Under the pieces are notes generated by a model. That model did not search any database. It was given only the letters and a program-made list of their open reading frames with translations, and had not been told where the DNA came from. 8,321 bases of DNA, taken from the NCBI GenBank assembly GCA_003223695.1, contig QHVY01000238.1, positions 1 to 8,321 of the forward strand, given 5' to 3'. A program made the translations under genes and the position numbers. Origin of the DNA: Acidobacteriota bacterium. Its GTDB lineage: Bacteria > Acidobacteriota > Thermoanaerobaculia > Gp7-AA8. This document shows positions 1-4,498 of the stretch, piece after piece (the stretch's first letter is position 1; each line of letters opens with the position of its first letter).

Positions 1-165
1 GCTCTACACCCACGACATCGTGCCGTCGACCCAGACGCCAAAGCGCGACGGCGCACCGGCGTGATTCTCCTGCCCGACGTGCGGGAAGTAGAGGTCGGCC
101 AGGCGGTACTTGGAATCGAATGCGACGACGAGCGATCCGTTGCCGATCAGCAAATCGCGGGGCAT
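1..165 (-). pseudogene. Glycoside hydrolase family 15-like (glucoamylase-type) protein, 5' end only, with early in-frame stop
   Basis: Reading leftwards from an ATG at 165, 53 codons give a protein that starts MPRDLLIGNGSLVVAFD and continues with YRLADLYFPHVGQENHAG and RFGVWVDGTMSWV. This matches my memory of the N-terminus of bacterial GH15-family proteins (glucoamylase/trehalase-like), which open with a beta-sandwich domain before the catalytic (alpha/alpha)6 barrel. The frame then hits TAG at bases 4-6, whereas family members run to roughly 600-800 residues, so this is either a truncated gene or a single-base error (TAC to TAG, or a frameshift) at the window edge. The ORF is too short to be found by a length-limited search. 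There is no Shine-Dalgarno motif: only five bases (AATAA in gene sense) separate the ATG from a 56-base hairpin. Identity is fairly likely; whether the gene is broken cannot be decided from this window. Confidence 0.62.
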
Positions 166-170
166 TTATT

Positions 171-226
171 CACCACAGAGACACAGAGGACACAGAGGCC
201 TCTGTGCTCTCTGTGCCTCTGTGGTG
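171..226. repeat. 56-base near-perfect palindrome built from CACAGAG units
   Basis: Two 28-base arms (171-198 and 199-226) are reverse complements at 25 of 28 positions with no loop. Each arm contains three CACAGAG/CAGAG units spaced about 8-10 bases apart, so the element is both a tandem and an inverted repeat. It starts 4 bases after the rsmB stop (231-233) and ends 5 bases before the ATG at 165, filling almost the whole intergenic gap. CACAGAG-rich intergenic palindromes occur in many environmental bacterial genomes, from memory. In RNA it could fold into a strong hairpin and end or stabilise the rsmB transcript, but no U-tract follows, so a classical intrinsic terminator is not supported. 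Confidence 0.9.
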
Positions 227-230
227 ATCG

Positions 231-1373
231 TCATCGTACCCGAAGAACGAAGGCCGTGAAACCATCCGCGCCTGACTCCGGCGTCAATCGCAACACGCCG
301 TTGTCGACCCATTTCGCCACTTCGGGATTCACAAACTCCGAGATGTCCGCTCGCTCGTAACCGGCCACGATCTCATCATTCTCCTCCGGCTCGAGCGAGC
401 ACGTGGAATAAGTGACATATTTTGATACATATTTAATCGCCGACGCGAGCAGCTCGCGCTGCAACACGGCGAATTTGAGGAAATCGTTCTCGCGCAGCCG
501 CCATTTGATCTCCGGATTCTTGCGAATGATGCCGGTCGCGCTGCACGGCGCATCGAGCAGCACAGTCTCGAACCGCTTCCGAAACGGCGGCTGCCGGCCA
601 TCGCTGGCGACAAGTTTTTTTGAGCGCCCGATGAGCGGCCGAATGCGCGCAATCGACACGTCGTTGCTGACGACGTTCGCGCCGCGCGCGGTCATGACGA
701 TTGTTTTGCCGCCCGGCGCCGCAGCGAGATCGAGAATGTCGCGGCCGGTCGCTGCCGCGATATCGGCAATGACGCCGCTACCTTCGTCGAGCGCGTAGCC
801 TTCGATCTGCGCGCTCGAGCCGCTCAGCTTGTACATGCCGGGCACGAGCTTCGATGGCTCGGCGCCCGGCGGCGGATTCGACGCAAACACATCCGGATAC
901 GACAGCTCCTGATTCGCCACGGCAATCTTCGCGGCGCGCTCCGCTCCGAACTTACGAGTCCAGCGATCGAGCAGCCATTGCGGATGCGCAGTTCGCGTTG
1001 CGAGATCTTTCGCCAGCGCGTGAAGATCGCGCCGCGTTGCGCTACGCAGGATCGCGTTCACGAAACCGCGTGCGCGACTGGCGTACCGTCCGGCCAGATC
1101 GACCGTCTCCGAAACAGCAGCGTAAGGCGCGACATCCATGAACATGAGCTGGTAAATGCCGATGCGCAGGATGTCGACAACATTCGGATCGAGCTTCGTC
1201 AGCCGTCGTGCAGCAAGAGTCTCAATGGCGTGATCGAGCCGAGATCGCCAGCGAAGAACGCCGAGGACAAGCGTGCGAACGAAGCCGGTTTCGTCCTGCA
1301 GCAGGATCGAGGCATACGCCGACTCGCGTTCGATTCGCTGCAGAAGGTTGAAAGCGCGCTCGCGCTCGTTCAC
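231..1373 (-). CDS. rsmB: 16S rRNA (cytosine-967-C5)-methyltransferase RsmB
   Basis: RsmB makes m5C967 in 16S rRNA using S-adenosylmethionine. Counting from the longest possible start at 1397 (388 residues), an N-terminal NusB-like RNA-binding domain spans about 10-130 (NVVDILRIGIYQLMFMD, then RGFVNAILR). The Rossmann methyltransferase domain follows: SAM motif DLAAAPGGKT at 223-232, DAPCSATG at 282-289 with Cys285, and YSTCS at 330-334 with Cys333. Both cysteines used by RsmB enzymes are present. At 380-388 residues it is a little shorter than the E. coli protein (about 430). I chose GTG at 1373 because it overlaps the fmt stop as GTGA, has GGGAG about 10 bases upstream, and gives VNERERAFNLLQRIE, where the family normally begins. 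ATG at 1397 would add eight low-complexity residues and lacks a clear ribosome site. It is probably translationally coupled to fmt. Confidence 0.93.
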   Translation of the reverse strand: MNERERAFNLLQRIERESAYASILLQDETGFVRTLVLGVLRWRSRLDHAIETLAARRLTKLDPNVVDILRIGIYQLMFMDVAPYAAVSETVDLAGRYASRARGFVNAILRSATRRDLHALAKDLATRTAHPQWLLDRWTRKFGAERAAKIAVANQELSYPDVFASNPPPGAEPSKLVPGMYKLSGSSAQIEGYALDEGSGVIADIAAATGRDILDLAAAPGGKTIVMTARGANVVSNDVSIARIRPLIGRSKKLVASDGRQPPFRKRFETVLLDAPCSATGIIRKNPEIKWRLRENDFLKFAVLQRELLASAIKYVSKYVTYSTCSLEPEENDEIVAGYERADISEFVNPEVAKWVDNGVLRLTPESGADGFTAFVLRVR

Positions 1374-2248
1374 TCCAGCCGCGCTCCCACCCGCCATCCC
1401 GCCCCACGCGCGAACTCGGCGGCGCGCTGCCGCGATTTTCCTGCGCGTTGCAGCAGGATGAGTCTGAGTGCGCCATTCCCAGTGGCAACCGTGACGCCAT
1501 CATCGATCGAAAGAATCTCGCCTGGCACGCCCGAACCCGCCGCAGGGGAAATCTCGATCAATTTCAATTCGCCTTGAAAGACGCCCGGCCACGGATCGAA
1601 TGCGCGATATTTGTTGTAGATCGCGCCGGCCGAGTCGCTCCAGCGAATCTCGCCTTCCGACTTTTCGATCTTCGGCGCAAGAGTCGCCCGCGAATGATCC
1701 TGCGGCGTCTCGCGCATGTCGCCGGCGAGCGTGCGCAGAAGCAAATCGGCGCCGAGCTTCGATAAACGATTCGAGAGTGACGGCGCGTGTTCATCGGGAC
1801 CGATCGCGGTCTTCTTAATCGCCAGGATCGGTCCGTGATCGAGCTCTTCGTTGACACGCATGATCGTCACGCCGGTCTCAATCTCGCCGCTCTCAATCGC
1901 TCGCTGAATCGGCGCTGCGCCGCGGTACTTCGGAAGAATCGAGGCGTGCACATTGAAAAAAGGGATTCGAAGCAACTGCGGCGGAAGAATTTTTCCGTAC
2001 GCGACGATGATGCCGAGGTCCGGCTTCAACGCTTCAATCTGTGGAAGGGCATCGCGAATTTTTGCCGGCTGCGCCAGCGGCAGCCCGAGCTCCTTTGCTC
2101 GCCGCGCGATCGCCGGCGATTGCAGTTGCAATCCGCGCCCTGCGCGCTTGTCCGGTTGCGCGACGACCAGCGCGATTTCATGCGCGGCCGCAAGCGCGTC
2201 GAGCGTGGGGACGGCGAATTCGGGAGTGCCTAAGAAAACGATGCGCAA
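1370..2248 (-). CDS. fmt: Methionyl-tRNA formyltransferase
   Basis: Fmt transfers a formyl group from 10-formyl-tetrahydrofolate to Met-tRNA(fMet) for translation initiation. The protein has 292 residues, slightly short against about 315 in E. coli. It opens MRIVFLGTPEFAVPTL, and has PDKRAGRG at 32-39 and NVHASILPKYRGAAPIQRA at 99-117. Asn99, His101 and Asp137 (in ELDHGP) correspond to the catalytic Asn-His-Asp triad. The C-terminal tRNA-binding domain is recognisable from KYRAFDPWPGVF (213-224) and LLQRAGKSRQ. The start is a TTG: the same frame has a TAG 12 bases upstream and no ATG or GTG before the conserved MRIVFLG, so TTG is the only sensible choice. The TGA stop overlaps the likely rsmB GTG by four bases. 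The usual partner def (deformylase) is not next to it; a repeat and a small lipoprotein gene lie upstream. Confidence 0.96.
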   Translation of the reverse strand: MRIVFLGTPEFAVPTLDALAAAHEIALVVAQPDKRAGRGLQLQSPAIARRAKELGLPLAQPAKIRDALPQIEALKPDLGIIVAYGKILPPQLLRIPFFNVHASILPKYRGAAPIQRAIESGEIETGVTIMRVNEELDHGPILAIKKTAIGPDEHAPSLSNRLSKLGADLLLRTLAGDMRETPQDHSRATLAPKIEKSEGEIRWSDSAGAIYNKYRAFDPWPGVFQGELKLIEISPAAGSGVPGEILSIDDGVTVATGNGALRLILLQRAGKSRQRAAEFARGAGWRVGARLE

Positions 2249-2257
2249 CGAGGCGCG

Positions 2258-2263
2258 ATTCTA
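2258..2263 (-). promoter_or_regulatory. Possible -10 element (TAGAAT) for fmt
   Basis: TAGAAT lies nine bases upstream of the TTG start of fmt on the minus strand, within CATAGAATCGCG. If used, transcription would begin within a few bases of the start codon, giving an almost leaderless mRNA. No good -35 hexamer is seen 16-18 bases upstream, where the palindrome at 2266-2317 begins. The same CATAGAATC string precedes the plus-strand gene at 2680. Confidence 0.35.
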
Positions 2264-2265
2264 TG

Positions 2266-2317
2266 TGGAGGACAGGCAATCCTGCCTGTCCAGACAGACA
2301 AGATTGTCTGTCCTCCA
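2266..2317. repeat. 52-base palindromic (REP/BIME-like) element
   Basis: The two 26-base halves (2266-2291 and 2292-2317) are reverse complements at 22 of 26 positions, with a perfect 10-base outer pair TGGAGGACAG/CTGTCCTCCA. Each half also folds on itself: GACAGGCA atcc TGCCTGTC at 2271-2290, and GACAGACA with TGTCTGTC at 2293-2312. So it can form two small hairpins or one long one. It directly touches the stop codon of the lipoprotein gene (2318-2320) and ends 17 bases before the fmt start. Function is unknown; it may be a non-autonomous repeat or an RNA-stability structure. Confidence 0.9.
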
Positions 2318-2638
2318 CTACGGCGGGGCGGCCAGATGCGTTCCCGTCACCGCCGTCGATGTCGTCTGCGTCGCATGCTGACTATCCGTCAGCGGCGGCT
2401 GATCTTTGAGCGTCAGCGTCGGCGGAGCAACCGGCGAGATCGGGTTCCGGTTCACGTTCTTCCCTTCCACGCCTTTGCTCGGTTCGGGGGCGGCGCCCTT
2501 CATTCCGTTCGCCGCCGGCGATTGAGCGGAGCTCGTCGGCGGGTGGGTCATTGCCGGCGGATTGTTCTGATAGTCCCTCGGCGGCGCCTCGCGGCTGCAA
2601 GCAAGCCCCAACACGCTGAGTGCAAGAAAGATCCGCAT
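2318..2638 (-). CDS. Small proline-rich probable lipoprotein, unknown function
   Basis: From ATG at 2638 this encodes 106 residues. The N-terminus MRIFLALSVLGLACSREAPP has a charged start, a hydrophobic core and a cysteine at residue 14 in a lipobox-like setting (GLA-C, imperfect at position -3). The remainder is low complexity, rich in Pro, Ala, Ser and Thr (NNPPAMTHPP, APPTLTLKDQPPL), with no recognised domain, consistent with a disordered tail anchored in a membrane. An in-frame ATG at 2668 would put MARRLNSAIS in front of the signal sequence; I prefer 2638 because the signal peptide then starts normally. Neither start has a clear Shine-Dalgarno. It is divergent from the gene at 2680 and upstream of fmt, separated from it by the palindrome. 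I do not recognise a family. Confidence 0.6.
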   Translation of the reverse strand: MRIFLALSVLGLACSREAPPRDYQNNPPAMTHPPTSSAQSPAANGMKGAAPEPSKGVEGKNVNRNPISPVAPPTLTLKDQPPLTDSQHATQTTSTAVTGTHLAAPP

Positions 2639-2667
2639 CGATATGGCTGAGTTCAATCGACGTGCCA

Positions 2668-2673
2668 TAGAAT
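2668..2673 (+). promoter_or_regulatory. Possible -10 element (TAGAAT) for the TatT-like gene
   Basis: TAGAAT stands six bases before the ATG at 2680, in the 41-base gap between divergent starts. This spacing would place the transcription start at or beside the ATG, that is, a leaderless message, which agrees with the absence of a Shine-Dalgarno motif. No clear -35 hexamer is visible. The context CATAGAATC is identical to that in front of fmt. Confidence 0.35.
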
Positions 2674-2679
2674 CACGCG

Positions 2680-3473
2680 ATGCGAAAACTGTTTGCGATC
2701 GCCGGAATATTGTTTGCCGCCACCGCACATGCCCAGACAGCGGAGGGGGACGCGCAATGGCTTCTGCGCGCGGAAGGGCATCAGGGTGGCCGCGCGAAGG
2801 CGCCGCACGTCGACGCGGCGATCGCCGCCTACCACTGCGATTCAAAGGTCAGTACGTGGCGGCGACGAACGACGAGAAGAAACAGATTTACTCCGCCGCG
2901 AAAAAAGAAGGCGAAGCGGCGCTGGCGCTGATCGACAAACAGCTCGCAACGAAGGGCGTCCGCTCCATCACAAAGGCGACTGAGAAAGAAGTGGCCGGTG
3001 CGGCGAAGACGATTCCAAGCGCGGACGAAGTTTTTTTGTGGGACGCGGTGAATTGGGGCGAGTGGGCCCTCGTCTACGGAAAACTCGCCGCGGTGCGTGA
3101 AGGGGCCGCGGATCGAATCCGGCGGGAGGCGACGATTGCCATGCTGATCGATCCCAAGCTCGAAGGCGGCGCACCGCCCCGCGTGTTAGGCCGATTGCAC
3201 GATCAGACGCCGCACGTGCCGTTCCTCACCGGCTGGGCATCGAGCCGTGAGGCGCTCAAGTTCCTCAACCAGTCGCTGCAGATCGATCCGACGAACAAAA
3301 TCACGCGCGTGTTCCTGGCCGAAGCGATGGTCAACAACAACTCTGATACGAAGCCGCAGGCGATCCAATCGCTGCGCGACATTCTCAACACGCCGAACGA
3401 TCCGAATTACGAGGTTGAGCAGGCGCAGGCAGTCGATGAGGCGCGCGCGCTGCTCAAGAAGTGGAGAGCGTAA
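2680..3473 (+). pseudogene. Secreted TatT-like (TRAP transporter T-component family) helical repeat protein, frame disrupted
   Basis: ATG at 2680 opens MRKLFAIAGILFAATAHAQ, a clear Sec signal peptide with an AHA-Q cleavage site, followed by a mature start containing HVDAAIAAY, the first half of a TPR-type helix pair. That frame becomes nonsense and stops at 2929-2931. The frame starting one base back is good from about 2835 (LRFKGQYVAATNDEKK) to the TAA at 3471-3473. Its body has features I associate with TatT-family proteins: WGEWALVYGKL, LIDPKLEGGAPPRVLGRLH, then ALKFLNQSLQIDPTNK and a last helix ending ALLKKWRA. Family members have about 20 more residues between the AAIAAY helix and the FKGQY helix, so a deletion of roughly 60 bases, not a multiple of three, best explains the break. 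Such proteins are periplasmic; their role beyond TRAP loci is unclear, and no TRAP transporter gene is seen here. The loss could be real decay or an assembly error. Confidence 0.66.
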
Positions 3474-3484
3474 GCGCGGCACTG

Positions 3485-3610
3485 TGTCATTCCGACCCTG
3501 AGCGCAGCGAAGGGGAGGAACCTGTGTCGTCGGTTGGCGCGAAGCGGCAGTTACGCACCGCCCTACCACACCGATCCCTCCCCTTCGCTGCGCTCAGGGT
3601 CGGGATGACA
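3485..3610. repeat. Long inverted repeat with 36-base arms and 54-base centre
   Basis: The left arm (3485-3520) and right arm (3575-3610) are reverse complements at 34 of 36 positions; the shared core is GACCCTGAGCGCAGCGAAGG. The 54-base centre (3521-3574) shows no gene. The element lies between convergent genes: it begins 12 bases after the TAA at 3473 and its right arm runs into the 3' end of the phosphopantetheinyl transferase gene. Similar GAGCGCAGCGAAGG intergenic repeats are scattered through many environmental genomes, from memory. It may act as a bidirectional transcript end by forming a large hairpin, but no T-tract supports a classical terminator. Confidence 0.92.
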
Positions 3611-4121
3611 TTGCCAGCGCAGCAATGAGGTCGCCGGTCGCGAACGTCTCCACGCCTTGAAATCGCAGTCCGGTTGCCGCTTCTGATTCGAACTTCACGC
3701 GCAATTTCTTGAGCGTGGGCACCGAGCCGCCGCGCTGTTTCCACGCCGCCTCTTTCGCGCTCCAGAAGTGCAGCATTCGATGGGCGATCGTGCAGCGCTG
3801 CATTGCCGCCATTTCGTCGTCACTCAGAAAATGGCGCGCGGCAGACTCGGAGATGTCGCGCAACATCTCGACATCGATGCCGATCGGCCGGACATCGACG
3901 GCCGCCGCGCCGTATCTCCCGGAATGCGAGAACGACACGCAGTTGCCGGACGCGCCGCGACGCCGCAGCTCCTTTTCCGCAATCCGGCTGACCATCCATT
4001 CGAATCGGCGCTTGCGTCGGGGAAATGATGGCACGCTGTCGAAAAACGACTCAGGATCGGCGACATCGCTGACGATCATCGCTCGCGCGCGCCAGCTCTC
4101 CGGCAGCGGCACGATGTTCAT
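3594..4121 (-). CDS. 4'-phosphopantetheinyl transferase superfamily protein
   Basis: This family moves 4'-phosphopantetheine from CoA to a serine of carrier proteins in fatty-acid, polyketide or peptide synthesis. The 175-residue product has the expected motifs: FSHSGRYGAAAV at 64-75, GIDVE at 81-85 (Asp83 and Glu85 as Mg2+ ligands), FLSDDEM at 98-104, and WSAKEAAWK at 120-128 (Lys123, Glu124). Its length lies between AcpS (about 120) and full Sfp proteins (about 220-240), so it is a short Sfp-like member. The ATG at 4121 overlaps the TGA of the upstream glycosyltransferase frame as ATGA, implying coupled translation. The last residues MSSRP and the stop codon lie inside the right arm of the inverted repeat at 3485-3610, so its C-terminus was apparently reset by a repeat insertion. 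No carrier-protein gene is in the window, so the substrate is unknown. Confidence 0.88.
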   Translation of the reverse strand: MNIVPLPESWRARAMIVSDVADPESFFDSVPSFPRRKRRFEWMVSRIAEKELRRRGASGNCVSFSHSGRYGAAAVDVRPIGIDVEMLRDISESAARHFLSDDEMAAMQRCTIAHRMLHFWSAKEAAWKQRGGSVPTLKKLRVKFESEAATGLRFQGVETFATGDLIAALAMSSRP

Positions 4122-4498
4122 TGCGCAGGAACCGCGGCGAGGAATTGCGAATCGCCGTTCGTCTCCACCACCGACGCGTAACCGACCGCGGTGCCGCTGG
4201 GAATCGTCATCCGAATCGTCATCGTCTCATCGAAGGGAACCCCGAGCGCGCGTTCGGCGTCTTCCAGCATGTACAACTCGTCCTCCGTGAGCACGCGATT
4301 AATGATCCTGTCGACGCGCTGGCCGCTGCGCGTGCGCACCGCGATGCGAAATGTGGCCGGCACTTCGCCGATGTTGACGAGACCGAGGTTAACGCGCCGT
4401 TGCATCCCGGAAGGAATCGCGGAGATGATGAGCTCCTTAGCCGTGTCGCGCAGCGACAGCGGTGCGATGACAGAGGCACGCGCGTTGTGCGCAGCGTC
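4118..4498 (-). CDS. C-terminal part of the glycosyltransferase, in the shifted frame
   Basis: This is not an independent gene but the continuation of the GT-C gene after a one-base frame break at 4499-4502. The 126 residues begin DAAHNARASVIAP and include GLVNIGEVPATFRIAVRTRSGQ and GTAVGYASVVETNGDSQFLAAVPAQ. They complete the beta-rich extracellular domain whose first half (SVGSLPGASETYWKSDLML) is read in the upstream frame. Evidence that it is translated: its TGA forms a four-base ATGA overlap with the next gene, and the sequence is clearly protein-like while the upstream frame past 4502 turns into Cys- and Arg-rich nonsense. An ATG at 4729 opens this frame further upstream, but that stretch is a shadow of the main frame. 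Confidence 0.75.
   Translation of the reverse strand, partial: DAAHNARASVIAPLSLRDTAKELIISAIPSGMQRRVNLGLVNIGEVPATFRIAVRTRSGQRVDRIINRVLTEDELYMLEDAERALGVPFDETMTIRMTIPSGTAVGYASVVETNGDSQFLAAVPAQ

Noticed and set aside
171..226. CACAGAG units as a CRISPR array
   Set aside because: The units are 7-8 bases, separated by only 1-2 bases, and arranged as a palindrome; there are no spacers of 25-40 bases and no cas genes.
854..1577. Plus-strand open frames opposite rsmB and fmt
   Set aside because: Both are antisense to well-supported genes, are Arg- and Ser-rich, and show no recognisable domain.
2643..2830. N-terminal extension of the TatT-like downstream frame from ATG at 2643
   Set aside because: The first 60 or so residues are Arg- and Cys-rich nonsense, while another frame over the same bases encodes a signal peptide and the first helix.
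3521..3574. A small RNA or gene in the centre of the inverted repeat
   Set aside because: No open frame, promoter or conserved fold could be identified in these 54 bases; it is treated as part of the repeat.
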